Part shown: positions 18,461 through 28,796 of the stretch, piece after piece | How positions within the stretch are numbered: position 1 is the stretch's first letter | Layout: each line of letters starts with the position of its first letter | The notes under the pieces: model-generated | The model's database searches: none | Told to the model about the DNA's origin: nothing | The model's input: the letters and a program-made list of their open reading frames with translations, nothing else | Translations under genes and position numbers: made by a program | Assembly (NCBI GenBank): GCA_016703005.1 | Contig: JADJCX010000033.1 | Coordinates: forward strand, 1-64,000 | DNA length: 64,000 nucleotides | Source of the DNA: Flavobacteriales bacterium | GTDB taxonomy: Bacteria; Bacteroidota; Bacteroidia; Flavobacteriales_F; PHOS-HE28 | Direction of reading: 5' to 3'

Positions 18461-19826
18461 CTACGCCGTTGCGGTCAGCACATACGCTCCACAGCACAAA
18501 TGACCGAGGCTCAACTCAGCAGTGGTCGTAGCCGAGAACGTTTCGCTCAGCACTGGCTTCCCCGTGGGGTCGAACAACACAGCGGAGGTCAAGTGCGCCT
18601 TTCCGGCATCCAACCGTATGCGATCAGCTGCCGGGTTCGGATAGACGAGATCGGACCGCCTGGATCGGCGATGGACGCAACGGTGGAGTATCCTGCCCCA
18701 TCCGTCTTCACTAAGTACATGTCCGTGTATGCGAACCCGCCCAGTGTGTCGGTCGTGCCCGAAGAGGACGAACCCACCATCACTTGTACGGTCCAGCGAA
18801 TTGGCCTCACTGAAGATGCCTTGCTGAAAGGTGCGCTCCCATTCCATGTATCCATCCGCATCTGTTCGCATGAGGTGCATTTGGATGTCGTTGGTCAGAA
18901 GATCCTCCTTCCTGCCACCCACAATGAAGCCCCCGTCATCCATTTGTTGCACATCCCTTGCCGCTTCATCACCCAATGTAGCGTGGGTTCTTCGCCATTG
19001 CTCGTTCCCGAGTTCATCGGTACGTACCAACAGTATATCTCGATCGGGGTAGCCGATCCCACCAGCAATGATGAGTCCATCGTCCGAAGTGATAGCAAGA
19101 CCGTGTGACTCGTCCGCGCCGGGAGTGAGGATCGTCCGTGTCCAAAGTGTATCGCCGTTCGGATCAAAGCGGAGCAGGTTGATCTCGCCGTTGGGATCCC
19201 CGGCATCAAAGCTGTTCGCTACCACGATGCATCCGTCATCGTCGGTTCGGCGCAAGCACCAGCCCACTTCGCTTGCGCCAAAATCCACGGCCGTTGCCCA
19301 CAGCAGGGTCCCGTTGCCCGTGGTGCGCAACACATATACGTCTTCCTCTGTGCCCGTGCCCTCGGTGAATCCGCACACAAGGAACCCACCATCGCTGGTT
19401 TCCTCCACGGAGTATCCGATATCACGACCCAACGACCGGGATACCGCTCGATCCACAGAGCTGTACCGCTCGCATCCGTTCGAACCAGTGTAAGCGTGTC
19501 GGTACCGAACGTTCCGAACATGCCACAGAGGATATACCCACCGTCACTGGTCTGTCTGGCATTGTAACCCATGTCCATATCAACAGCGCCGTAATTGTTA
19601 CTCCATTGTTCCACACCGGCCGCATCGGTCTTTATCAAATACATATCGGCGCTTCCGGCGGTGCCGTTCCAGTGGACCCGAAGAGGGCATAGCCGCCATC
19701 GCTCGTCTGCTCGACACTGAAGCCGAAATCGCCGGCAACCCCGCCGTAGGTCTGCTCGAACGTGATCTGCGCCAAGGCCATGTGGGTGGCACTTAGTGTA
19801 GTGATCAAAAGGAGTATGCGTTGCAT
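18461..19826 (-). pseudogene. Type A T9SS cargo with SDGG beta-propeller-like repeats, multiply frameshifted
   Basis: Starts at ATG 19826 with the signal peptide MQRILLLITTLSATHMALAQ and continues ITFEQTYGGVAGDFGFSVEQ. Repeats of about 50 residues carry the core QTSDGGYxLFG or ETSDGGFLVCG followed by (D)MYLIKTDxxG and W, typical of secreted propeller-like proteins of unknown binding role. The sorting domain is SDLVYPNPAADRIRLDAG near 18640. Frame changes occur near 19670, 19440, 18720 and 18650. Pieces are well conserved between the breaks, so either recent decay or indel errors could explain it. The long intact part is 18461-19456. Confidence 0.75.
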
Positions 19827-19860
19827 GTGGTGAAAGTAGCTTCCGCCTAGCTTCCGTCCC

Positions 19861-20197
19861 ATGACCGCGCGCCAAAAGCTCATCGCCATCAAGCTGCTCC
19901 ACACCGCCGTGTGGCTCTTCATGAACGTGGTGATCTTCTACGTGCTTTACGCCGTGCTCACGGGCCGTATCGATCGCTGGTTGTGGATCGGTTTGTCGGT
20001 GATCGGCTTGGAATGTCTGGTCCTGCTCATCTTCAAGATGGCCTGTCCGCTCACCCTCGTCGCGCGGCGCCTACTCCAGCTCGCAACTGCCCAACTTCGA
20101 TATCTACTTGCCGCTCTGGCTTGCCAAGTACAACAAGGTCATCTACGGCATCATTCTCGTCGGCATTCTTGCCGGGCTCTTTTGGCGCTTGTCGTAA
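19861..20197 (+). CDS. Small DUF2784-like or similar inner-membrane protein, frameshifted
   Basis: Reading starts at ATG 19861 (TARQKLIAIKLLHTAVWLFM) and shows two hydrophobic helices plus a third in another frame after about 20068 (KYNKVIYGIILVGILAGLFW), ending at TAA 20195. Joined, it is about 112 residues with the central motif CPLTLVAR followed by PNFDIYLPLWLAKYN, which recalls small bacterial membrane proteins where CPLT is conserved. I do not know the function. A -7-like TAGCTTCCG lies 3 bases before the ATG. One single-base indel restores the frame. Confidence 0.55.
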
Positions 20198-20257
20198 TGC
20201 GCGTCCTGGATCGTCGCTTCACTTCGCGCGATCCGACCCCGCACCGTATCGCGGTTC

Positions 20258-20267
20258 TAACTTTCCC
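20258..20267 (+). promoter_or_regulatory. Putative -7 element directly before yaaA
   Basis: TAACTTTCCC ends 2 bases before the yaaA ATG, so a transcript from it would have almost no leader. Confidence 0.35.
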
Positions 20268-20269
20268 CC

Positions 20270-21082
20270 ATGATCGTTTTGCTATCCCCCGCAAAGGACC
20301 TTGCGCAGGAGACACCCGCCATCGCGAGAGCCACGCAACCCGTCCTGCTGGAGTACACCAAGCCGCTCGTCGCGAAGCTGAAGACCCTTAGCGCGAAGAA
20401 GCTCTCGTCGCTCATGGACTTAAGCGCCAAACTCGGCGAATTGAACCGCGAGCGTTACTCGAATTGGTCCACCCCCTTCACGCCGAAGAACGCGCGGCCA
20501 GCGGTTTTCACCTTCAACGGCGAAGTGTATCGCGGCCTCGAAGCGCGCACGCTCAGCAGCGATGATATGCAATTCGCGCAGCACCATGTGCGCATCCTCA
20601 GCGGGCTCTACGGCGTACTGCGTCCGCTCGACCTCATGCAGGATTACCGCCTCATGATGGGAACACCGTTCGCTTTGGGTAAAGCGAAAGACCTCTATGC
20701 ATACTGGGGCGATCGCATCACCGAAACGTTGAACGCTGATCTGAAGGCCACCAAGTCGGATGTGGTGATCAACTGCGCCAGCAGCGAGTATTTCAAGGCG
20801 GTGCGGCCGGGGATGCTGAACGCACGCATCATCACACCGGAGTTCAGGGACAAAGTCGGTGGTGCGTACAAGCCGTTGCAGACGTACGTGAAGAACCAAC
20901 GTGGGGCTCTCGCTCGGTACATCGTGAAGCACCGTTTGCTGGAATGGGAGCGGATCAAGGAGTATGATGGCGATGGTTATCGGTTCTCAGCGGAAGAAAG
21001 CACGAACGAGAAGTACATCTTCCTACGCGACAAGCGGCCGCCCTTGGTGACGAAGAAGCTGGAGGGTGGGAGGATCCGTTGA
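20270..21082 (+). CDS. yaaA: Peroxide stress protein YaaA
   Basis: 270 residues, slightly above the usual 250-260. The family signature MIVLLSPAKDL opens the protein, followed by LSSLMDLSAKLGELNRERY, the conserved RPAVFTFNGEVYRGL, and ILSGLYGVLRPLDLMQDYRL with LYAYWGDRIT, all hallmarks of YaaA (DUF328). In E. coli the protein lowers intracellular free iron under hydrogen peroxide stress and has a DNA-binding cavity. Intact, standalone gene on the plus strand; its stop is 52 bases before the stop of the convergent oxidoreductase gene. No OxyR site could be read. Confidence 0.95.
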   Translation: MIVLLSPAKDLAQETPAIARATQPVLLEYTKPLVAKLKTLSAKKLSSLMDLSAKLGELNRERYSNWSTPFTPKNARPAVFTFNGEVYRGLEARTLSSDDMQFAQHHVRILSGLYGVLRPLDLMQDYRLMMGTPFALGKAKDLYAYWGDRITETLNADLKATKSDVVINCASSEYFKAVRPGMLNARIITPEFRDKVGGAYKPLQTYVKNQRGALARYIVKHRLLEWERIKEYDGDGYRFSAEESTNEKYIFLRDKRPPLVTKKLEGGRIR

Positions 21083-21134
21083 CTTGAACTACCCATTCAG
21101 GTGCGCCAGTTTCAGTTCACCCGCTGTACTTTAT

Positions 21135-22103
21135 TCATGCCCCTTCCGCCGCTACCCGCACCACCACCTTTCCCGTGTGAAAACCCTCGCCGAAACGGCG
21201 GATCAAGCGCGGCAATTCGTGGAAGTCGTACGGCCCGTCGATCACCGGCTTCAACGCGCCGCTGCTCAGCAAGGGCGCCAGCGTATCCAGGTTCTTGTTC
21301 GACTTGAGCATGAGGATGTGCATGTTGCGCCGCCCCAACCACCGTGCGAACAACAACGCGATCAACCGCCCAGGGTCGCCGCCCACTGTTACGTAACGAC
21401 CGGTGGGTGTTAACGCCCGAGCTAGTTCCCTCGCTGAGCGTTTCGTCTTCGGATCCACCACCAAGTCGAAGCGTTCACCAAGCTGCGTGAAGTCCTGCTG
21501 CTTGTAGTCGATGACGCGATCGAAGCCCATCGCTGTCATCGCTTTCAGTTTCTCACCGGTGTCCACGCCCCACACTGTGCAGCCCTGCCGCTTGGCGAGT
21601 TGCAAAGCGAAGGTGCCCACACCACCACCCGCGCCGTTGATCAACACACGCTCACCATCCTTCAGCTTCCCGATATCCACCATGGCTTGATACGCCAACT
21701 CCAACGCATGGGGCAAAGCAGAAGCCGCTACGAAAGTCAGGTCCGGCGGTATGCGCCGTAGTTCATCCTCGGGCACGGCCACCAACTCAGCGAACGTCCC
21801 CAAGCCGCCGTTCGAGGTATCGCCATAAACCGCATCGCCTTCGCACCAACGTGTCGCGTTCGGGCCAAGCGCTACCACCTTGCCCGCGAGTTCCATGCCC
21901 GGTATGGGACGACGTGGGCGGAGAAGGCCGAAGAAGAGCCGATAGATGCGCGGCCTGCCGATCACCATGCTCCAGTCATAATCGTTCACCGTGGTGGCGT
22001 GCACACGCACCAGCACTTGGCGGTCCTTCGGTACGGGCGCGGGCATATCGCACAATTGCAATTGCTCAGGTGCGCCGTAGCGCTTGCACACGATTGCTTT
22101 CAT
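21135..22103 (-). CDS. NAD(P)-dependent zinc-independent alcohol dehydrogenase/quinone oxidoreductase
   Basis: 322 residues from ATG 22103, which opens with MKAIVCKRYGAPEQLQL, the usual start of medium-chain quinone oxidoreductases; a longer frame to 22397 lacks homology-like sequence. The substrate-binding domain contains NDYDWSMVIGRPRIYR and GMELAGKVVALGPNA; the nucleotide fold is VLINGAGGGVGTFALQLAKR. The structural-zinc cysteines of alcohol dehydrogenases are absent, so this is a QOR/NAD(P)H-type reductase. Its target (quinone, enone) is unknown. It diverges from the S41 peptidase gene, sharing about 230 bases of intergenic DNA. Confidence 0.88.
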   Translation of the reverse strand: MKAIVCKRYGAPEQLQLCDMPAPVPKDRQVLVRVHATTVNDYDWSMVIGRPRIYRLFFGLLRPRRPIPGMELAGKVVALGPNATRWCEGDAVYGDTSNGGLGTFAELVAVPEDELRRIPPDLTFVAASALPHALELAYQAMVDIGKLKDGERVLINGAGGGVGTFALQLAKRQGCTVWGVDTGEKLKAMTAMGFDRVIDYKQQDFTQLGERFDLVVDPKTKRSARELARALTPTGRYVTVGGDPGRLIALLFARWLGRRNMHILMLKSNKNLDTLAPLLSSGALKPVIDGPYDFHELPRLIRRFGEGFHTGKVVVRVAAEGA

Positions 22104-22331
22104 GTCGCGAACAAAGTGAGCGGTGGTCAATGATCGCCGCACCATGGGCCAAACGGCCGAAGGGGAGGAGGGATGGTGCTGCCGGGACGGAGATCCTTTG
22201 GCAACTGAGCCTAGGAAGTAATTCACACTGGGTGTATCCATGGACGGCCCAACGCCATCGACGTAGACCCGCTCAGCAACCATTCGCACCATCAGCGCGC
22301 TATCCGACAACCCCTCGGATATCTTGCCTTC

Positions 22332-23786
22332 ATGTTGTTGCGCCACCCTATGCTCGTAGTCGCGTTTTGTGTTGCCCATGCGTTGACTGCGCAACAACTC
22401 CGCAACGGCAACATGGAGGAAGGATGCGATACCTGCGCCACGAAGTTGACCGGTTGGAGCCTCTCGTGGGCGAACGCCGGAGTGACGTGTGGACCATATA
22501 CTGACGGTAGCGAACGTTCGCTATTGATCGATCTGGCGAAGGAAGGTGTGGGCTTCGTGGAGCAAGCGATATCCATCGTGGAAGTAAATGAGGTGATCGT
22601 GTTCACTCTGTCGGCGCGTGTGCGTGTGCAGGAACTGAGCGTGAAGGGAGCAAGCCTTAACGTGGCTTGTTACGATGCCAGTGGCAACTTCCTGACCAAC
22701 AAGGATCAGGGCCTGTTCTGGTACAACTGGATGCAGGGCACGCGGCCGTGGGAGCGCCGCACCTTGAAATTCATCCTGCCTGAAAACACCACGCAGGTGA
22801 AGGTGGGCGCCATTGTGAAAGGCACTGGCAAGGCTTGGTTCGATGACTTCACCGTTGCCTTCACACCGCTTGCGGGCCGCGCGCCGGACGAACCCGCGCT
22901 CGCCTATGTCGGCGCCGCGCTGGATACTATCCTCGAACATGCGCTCTACCGCGATTCAGTGGACCTGGAAGCGCTGCGCGCTGAAGCTTTGCTGATCGCA
23001 GGTGGCGACAACGATGCGGGCGACCGGCACCTCGCGGCGGAATACATGCTGCAATCGCTCGGCGATCACCATAGCTTCCTTATGCGACCGGACGAGTTCA
23101 AGGCTTGGGAGAACGAAGGCGGCGATGTGGCCTTCAAGCACGCCACCCACCGCCAGATCGAGGACTACGGCTACATGCTGGTTCCCGCCTTCATGAGCGG
23201 TGACTCGTTGAGCATGCTGGCATTCGCGGACAGTTTGCAACGAAGTATTGCGGCGCTGAGCGGGCAAGGTGTTCGCGGCTGGATCGTTGACCTGCGGCAG
23301 AATACCGGTGGCAACATGGCACCCATGGTCTGTGGGCTCGGTCCCGTGCTAAAGCCGGGTGTGCTCGGTACGCTCACCGATGTGCGCGGCACCGTGGAGC
23401 GGTGGTGGTACCGCGACGGCGTGTACGGTTGGGACGATGAAGTGGTGTTGCGCGCATCCAAACCCTTTGTGTTGCCTACGCCGCTGCCTGTCGCAGTGCT
23501 CACTTCATCGCAGACGGGCAGCAGCGGCGAGTGTACTACCATCTCTTTCATTGGCAACCCACGCACGCGCTCCTTCGGCCAAGCGACTTGGGGCCTCACT
23601 ACGGGCAATGGACAATTCGCCCTTGGCGATGGCGCGCAGATGTTCCTCGCCAGCGCCACCATGGGCGATCGCAACGGCAAGCTCTTCTATGGGGCCATCG
23701 TACCGGATGAAGTGGTGGAACAATCGGAGGACTGGAAGTACGATGCCGCGTTGGATGCCGCGCTGGTGTGGTTGAGGGGGCAATGA
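22332..23786 (+). CDS. Secreted S41 family (tail-specific protease-like) peptidase
   Basis: 484 residues with signal MLLRHPMLVVAFCVAHALTAQ. Residues 22-170 form a carbohydrate-binding-like jelly roll (NGNMEEGCDTCATKLTGWS, WFDDFTVAF). The S41 core follows with LGDHHSFLMRP, GWIVDLRQNTGGNMAPM and the nucleophile region VLTSSQTGSSGECTTISFIG where the Ser in SSGE is catalytic, plus ATWGLTTGN. No PDZ domain is visible, and no T9SS sorting domain, so it is probably periplasmic. A -7-like TATCTTGCC ends 3 bases before the start codon. Confidence 0.88.
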   Translation: MLLRHPMLVVAFCVAHALTAQQLRNGNMEEGCDTCATKLTGWSLSWANAGVTCGPYTDGSERSLLIDLAKEGVGFVEQAISIVEVNEVIVFTLSARVRVQELSVKGASLNVACYDASGNFLTNKDQGLFWYNWMQGTRPWERRTLKFILPENTTQVKVGAIVKGTGKAWFDDFTVAFTPLAGRAPDEPALAYVGAALDTILEHALYRDSVDLEALRAEALLIAGGDNDAGDRHLAAEYMLQSLGDHHSFLMRPDEFKAWENEGGDVAFKHATHRQIEDYGYMLVPAFMSGDSLSMLAFADSLQRSIAALSGQGVRGWIVDLRQNTGGNMAPMVCGLGPVLKPGVLGTLTDVRGTVERWWYRDGVYGWDDEVVLRASKPFVLPTPLPVAVLTSSQTGSSGECTTISFIGNPRTRSFGQATWGLTTGNGQFALGDGAQMFLASATMGDRNGKLFYGAIVPDEVVEQSEDWKYDAALDAALVWLRGQ

Positions 23787-23901
23787 TTGCGCTCGCTTGC
23801 GCCTTTTGACAAGGACTTCCTTATTTCATCCGCGTAACCTTATACACCTTGCCCTCCTCTTGGGTGGTGGGTCATGCGCCGACCTCCTCACCTAAGAGCT
23901 G

Positions 23902-24615
23902 CTACCGCGCTACATGGAACGAAATCACGCGCACGGTTCTGTCATCCGCACAACGCAGCAGATACCGGCCCGGTTGAAGGTCATCGACGGGGATCGCCAG
24001 TCCGTTCGCATTCGTCATACGCATGCTTCGCACCAAGCGACCACTGGGAAGTTCCACGATGGAAGTCGCGGCATCTGTGGAGGAACCCATTTCGATGGGA
24101 TTAAAGCCGTTCGGTGGCGCGAACGCGGATAAGTCCTGTGTGCCGTCCGCTTCAAGCCCAGTGATCACGAAATCGTAGTCGGCCCCGAAGGGGATCTTAC
24201 CGGCCTGCACAAGGGTGCCATCCGCGCGCAGGATCGATGCCAGGCCTTGGTCGTTCTCTCCGTCCCAGTTAAGGTCGCGCAGCATCAGGCCGTACGGCTG
24301 GTTGAATCATGCAACATCCAACACGCCGAATGGAGTCACCCCTAAAGTGATGAAGCGGTCGCTCGTGTTCGTGGCTCACCACCCGGTAACGACCATGCGA
24401 CCATCGGGCCGAATGATCAGGTCAAGACCGTATTCGTCGCCATTGCATGGAGTAGGCAGATCGAACGTGGCCATTCCATCGCCGCTGAAGGAGCCGTCCA
24501 GGCTGCCGTCGGAGTTATAGCGCGCTAACGCGATCGACCGAACGCCTTTCCGATGTTGTAATTGAGGCTTCCATCTTCTACCTGTCCGGCCCTTAGGAAC
24601 GCCATAGGTGGTCAA
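23902..24615 (-). pseudogene. Remnant of a delta-60-repeat (DUF5122) T9SS cargo with two in-frame TGA codons
   Basis: One reading frame runs from about 24615 to 23902 but holds two TGA codons, near 24370 and 24307. Before the first there is IALARYNSDGSLDGSFSGDG and GLDLIIRPDGRMVVTGW, a clear delta-60 repeat of the cell-surface beta-propeller class. Between the stops is TSDRFITLGVTPFGVLDVA and after them a sorting-domain-like ending (SGRLVRSMRMTN, LQPGRYLLRCADDR). Full delta-60 proteins usually have many repeats; only one remains, so the 5' part is missing. Both interrupted sites read as if TGG was expected, which would fit either point mutation or base-calling error. Confidence 0.65.
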
Positions 24616-24789
24616 CAGCTGTACGAAGATGTTGGTTAATGCACCCGAGCAGAGGACACCGCTTGCCGTTCCCGGTTAAACCAAGCTTTTGGCGATCTCC
24701 GTGCGCACGGCTTCCCCACGGCGGTTGCCATCCAGTAGTTGGTACGTAGCCACGTTCACTATCAACGCGCTGAAAGCAGCCTAACCTGA

Positions 24790-25335
24790 CTACCACTCCA
24801 TGCGAGCCTTCAGGCCGGTAATGTGCGCCAAGTGGTGGCCGCTGTGCCACACGTACAGCTCCAACATTTCGGCCAGGGTGATCTCCCGGTTCTGCTCCGG
24901 GTGAATGAAGCTTCGTTGGAAGTCCGCAGCGGACATGTGTCGCATGATCATCGCCCATCGCGAGTGCAGCCCATTGATGATCCGCAACGACGGCTCGATC
25001 GGCATGATGCGCGAATCGACCAGTTCGGCCCACAGGGCTTCCTTGTATGGCTTTATCGTGGGTGTGTCCTCGGTAAGTGCCAGTTTGAAACGACCCGGTG
25101 CTTGCCCGTGGCTATCGGCAAGGTGGTGCACGACCTGCCGGATGGTCCAGCCGCCCGGGCGGTAACGGGTATCCAATTGCGCGTCGTTGAGACCCTGCAC
25201 TTCCACGCGCAGCTTTTCGGGAAAGGCCTCGATCACGGCAATGCACGCGGCGATACGATCGGCCGTCTCGGCCTTAGTGCCTCGCACGAATTTGCCGGTG
25301 GGGTATTTGAGGATGTCGAGTTCTTGATCGGTCAT
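24790..25335 (-). CDS. YfiT/BstA-like DinB family thiol transferase
   Basis: 181 residues. The sequence LKYPTGKFVRGTKAE opens as in Bacillus YfiT, followed by GWTIRQVVHHLADSHGQAPGRFK and the C-terminal GHHLAHITGLKARMEW. The histidines in VVHHLADSH and HSGHHLAHI form the trio that binds a metal in DinB-fold enzymes. BstA/YfiT-type relatives transfer bacillithiol to electrophiles and some Bacteroidota make bacillithiol, so a detoxification role is inferred but not shown. It is one of two DinB-fold genes in the window. Intact; nearest neighbours are damaged T9SS genes. Confidence 0.85.
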   Translation of the reverse strand: MTDQELDILKYPTGKFVRGTKAETADRIAACIAVIEAFPEKLRVEVQGLNDAQLDTRYRPGGWTIRQVVHHLADSHGQAPGRFKLALTEDTPTIKPYKEALWAELVDSRIMPIEPSLRIINGLHSRWAMIMRHMSAADFQRSFIHPEQNREITLAEMLELYVWHSGHHLAHITGLKARMEW

Positions 25336-25419
25336 GGCTGTTCCGCGCTACTGCGAGTGCGGCGAAGTTGTGCGATGGCGGTCAAATTCCGCTTACACAC
25401 GCAACTCTAACAGCAGCAG

Positions 25420-27258
25420 TCAGTGGATCACCTCCAGAGGATGCATGGTACCAGCTCCGGCCGACAGCACTTGCAACAAGTATGATCCAGGTGCGATCCC
25501 CATCGGATCGAACACGATCAGGTTCGATGGTTCCTCCCTGCGCATGGCCACTACGCGACCGACTTGATCGAACAACGTGAGCTGCACTGGTTGCGCTGGA
25601 ACACTTTCGAATTGCACCGTGAACGGACCATTTCCCGGGTTCGGGAAGACCGACGGGCCATTGGCCAGTTCGTTCGAAAGTTCAACAGCGACCACATGAG
25701 AGGTCCTCGAAGTACCATCAACGTCCGTTTGGCGCAGACGGTAGAAATAGGTTCCGCTGGGTACACCCCGATCCTCTGTGGTGTACTCCGCCAGTGTTGA
25801 GCTATTGCCGACCGCTTCGATCGTTGCAACCGTGCTCCACACGTCCTCGACTGAAGATCGTTCCACGGTGAAGTGATCATTGTCGCTTTCGCTGGCGGTG
25901 CTCCAATCCAACCGTACGGTAGTGCGATCAACGGCCATGGCAGTGAAGGAAACCAACTCGATCGGCAACGGCGTGTTCTCCGGATTGATGGTACCCAGTG
26001 TGAAAGCGGCGTTGTTCACCAGTGCATTGGTGTTGCTGAACCGATAGAGCGAGCCGCTTACCAATGTTGCTCCGCTGATGGGCGTTTCATCCGCGAACGT
26101 GCCGTCCAGATCGGCATCCACCAGCAAGCGCAGGTCGCTTGCGGTGACCGGGCCCAAGCCCGCCAGATCAAAAGTGATGTCCACGTTGCCCACGTTCACG
26201 GCACCGCCGCTCGTGTTCACTTCGTTCACTTTCCACACACGCTCCCAGCGACCGAGTACGCCGGTAGGCAGATCGGTGACACCGAAGGTGCCAAGTGCGC
26301 CATTGTCGTGTCCCCAGAACAAGAACTCATCATCGCCCAAGCCACTGTACCCAGCCTTGTCGATCTGCACAATGCCCGAACCACGGGCATCGGTTTGCAG
26401 GTTCGAACTGCTGACACGGCCGATCCCAGCTACATCGTGATCGTAGTCTCCGTTACCCGTGTTGTCGTGAACATAGAGGTCATTCACCGACAAACCGCGA
26501 CCGTATTTCGCCGCGAGGTAGTTGTTCACGATGATGCGCTGGGTGCTGTTCAACCGTGCGTTGAAAGCTGATCACCCCAGCGATGACGCCATTCACCGGT
26601 CGGCCGCTGGTGCTCCGTTCATTGGCGATGTACAAAGGCAGGTTATTCACCTTGGGGGTCTTGCTCTCGTTATCGGTTATGATACCTGCTGCGTTCTTGT
26701 ACACATCGCGCCCGCTGGTAGTGTTGTAACTGTATTCAATGATGTCGAACGTACCTGTGACCACTTGGCCGCCGGCTGAACTGGGGAAGGTCCGCGTGTT
26801 GTCGCTATACTTCGTGGGCGTGTGGATATTGCCGTCGCTATAGCTCAACATCTCGTAGTTCTCGTCGGAGTCGTCGCCCTTCACCAACCACGCGTTGTAG
26901 TTCTTCTGCACGTCGGCAGTGAGCACTACGAAAAAGTGCCAGGCGGTGAGGTCGATGCTGCGCAATCGGTTACCCAGAGCTGGTCATCCGTTCCATCGAA
27001 ATCGAGCGAGGGATAGCCGTTCACCGAAGCTGTTACAAGCGTTGGCTGGGCCGTGGGAATGGTTGTGGGCAACAATGCGTTGTTGCTATTGCCCGAACGA
27101 TCGGCCCACGCCGAAACAACGCCGCTGGCATGCGTTACGCCGTAGTTGCCCTCCAGCCACAGCACATTACTCGTACTAGTGCCAACACCGCCGGGACCTG
27201 TCTGGGCCATGGCCGGTGCAAGTGGCAACAAGAGAGCAAAGAGGTTCAGGTACCGCAT
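25420..27258 (-). CDS. Type A T9SS cargo with LamG/concanavalin-like N-terminal domain, frameshifted
   Basis: Starts at ATG 27258 with signal peptide MRYLNLFALLLPLAPAMAQ, then GVVSAWADRSGNSNNALLPT and NGYPSLDFDGTDDQL, the opening of the LamG-like domain common in Bacteroidota surface proteins. A middle fragment (LTADVQKNYNAWLVKGDDSD) lies in another frame, and a long intact part follows from about 26553: NNYLAAKYGRGLSVNDLYVH, a fibronectin-like region (WSTASESDNDHFTVERS) and the sorting domain (PSVFPNPGNGPFTV). Breaks are near 26950 and 26565. Two indels would restore one 612-residue protein. Surface role unknown. Confidence 0.8.
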
Positions 27259-27370
27259 GTGAGAAGCCGTTTTAAGCGACCCTACTACGAGCGGACGACG
27301 AACAGGGTTATCGGGGCGACGGGATCGTAGGATTCGCTCGACCAACGCCAGTCGATCCATTAAAGCCCCC

Positions 27371-28711
27371 TTACCTCCTCATCCCCTGCATCTGCTGCAT
27401 CTGCCGCATCATGTTCTGCATCTTGCTCTTGTCCCCCATCATCTTCATCATCTTCCGCATCTCCTCGAACTGCTTCATCAGCTTGTTCACTTCTTCCACG
27501 CCGCGGCCACTGCCTTTCGCAAGGCGTGCGCGGCGGCTGCCGTTGATGAGCGCGGGGTTCTTGCGTTCCTCCGGCGTCATGCTCTTGATGATGGCCTCGA
27601 TGCCCTTGAAGGCGTCATCGGGGATGTCGATGTTCTTCATCGCCTTGCCCACGCCGGGGATCATGCCCATGAGGTCCTTCATGTTCCCCATCTTCTTGAT
27701 CTGCCCGATCTGCTCCAGGAAATCGTCGAAGCCGAACTGGTCTTTCGCGATCTTCTTGTTCAGCTCGCGCGCGGCCTTCTCATCGAACTGCTCCTGCGCG
27801 CGTTCCACCAGCGAGACCACATCGCCCATGCCCAGTATGCGGCCGGCCATGCGGTCCGGGTGGAACTCGTCCAGCGCCTCCATCTTCTCGCCGGTGCCGA
27901 TGAACTTGATCGGCTTGTCCACCACGCTGCGGATCGATAGCGCCGCACCGCCGCGCGCATCGCCGTCGAGCTTCGTGAGCACCACACCGTCGATGTTCAG
28001 GCGCTCGTTGAAGGCCTTGGCGGTGTTCACCGCATCCTGACCGGTCATGGCATCCACCACGAAGAGCGTCTCCTGCGGGTTGATCGCCTTCTTGATCGCG
28101 GCGATCTCGTCCATCATCTTCTCATCGATCGCCAGGCGGCCGGCGGTATCGATGATCACGGCCGTGAAACCGTGCTGCTTGGCGTGCGTGATCGCGTTCT
28201 TCGCGATGCTCACCGGATCCTTGTTCTCGCGCTCGCTGTACACCTCGATCTCCAACTGCTTGCCCAGCGTTTCCAGCTGGTCGATGGCCGCGGGGCGGTA
28301 CACGTCGGCGGCGGTGAGCAACACGCGCTTGCCCTTTTTGCGGATGTAGTTGGCCAGCTTGCCGCTGAAGGTGGTCTTACCCGAACCCTGCAGGCCGCTC
28401 ATCAGCACCACTGTGGGGTTACCGCCCAGGTTGATGCCTGCGCTCTGCCCGCCCATCAGCTCGGCCAGCTCGTCGTGCGTGATCTTGGTAAGCAACTGGC
28501 CGGGGCTCACCGTGGTGAGCACGTTCTGGCCCAGCGCCTTGGCTTTTACCCGATCGGTGAAATCCTTCGCCGTCTTGAAGTTCACGTCGGCATCCAGCAG
28601 CGCGCGGCGGATCTCCTTGGTGGTCTCCGCCACGTTGATCTCCGTGATCTGCCCCTGGCCCTTCAACACTTTGAAGGCGCGCTCCAGCTTGTCACTCAAA
28701 TTCTCGAACAT
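27371..28711 (-). CDS. ffh: Signal recognition particle protein Ffh
   Basis: 446 residues, normal length. It carries the N domain (LERAFKVLKGQGQITE), the GTPase G domain with P-loop GLQGSGKTTFSGKLA, the ADVYRPAA and VIIDTAGRL motifs, VVDAMTGQDAV and TKLDGDARGG, and the Met-rich M domain (MKQFEEMRKMMKMMGDKSK, MMRQMQQMQGM) that binds signal peptides and 4.5S RNA. It targets membrane and exported proteins to the translocon. Intact and stand-alone; it stops 112 bases beyond the start codon of the preceding T9SS gene. A dispersed repeat (28797-28853) lies in its upstream gap. Confidence 0.98.
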   Translation of the reverse strand: MFENLSDKLERAFKVLKGQGQITEINVAETTKEIRRALLDADVNFKTAKDFTDRVKAKALGQNVLTTVSPGQLLTKITHDELAELMGGQSAGINLGGNPTVVLMSGLQGSGKTTFSGKLANYIRKKGKRVLLTAADVYRPAAIDQLETLGKQLEIEVYSERENKDPVSIAKNAITHAKQHGFTAVIIDTAGRLAIDEKMMDEIAAIKKAINPQETLFVVDAMTGQDAVNTAKAFNERLNIDGVVLTKLDGDARGGAALSIRSVVDKPIKFIGTGEKMEALDEFHPDRMAGRILGMGDVVSLVERAQEQFDEKAARELNKKIAKDQFGFDDFLEQIGQIKKMGNMKDLMGMIPGVGKAMKNIDIPDDAFKGIEAIIKSMTPEERKNPALINGSRRARLAKGSGRGVEEVNKLMKQFEEMRKMMKMMGDKSKMQNMMRQMQQMQGMRR

Positions 28712-28796
28712 CGATAGAAAATGAGGAGCGCGAAGGTAGAGGGCGGGTGTGTTTGGGCGTGCCGGCGCCAGATGCGCGTGGTCGGGCTGCTCTGCA

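Noticed and set aside
24376..24615. TGA read as tryptophan
   Set aside because: Many intact genes here (for example surE-region genes, argS, holA partner) end in TGA, so a code change is excluded.
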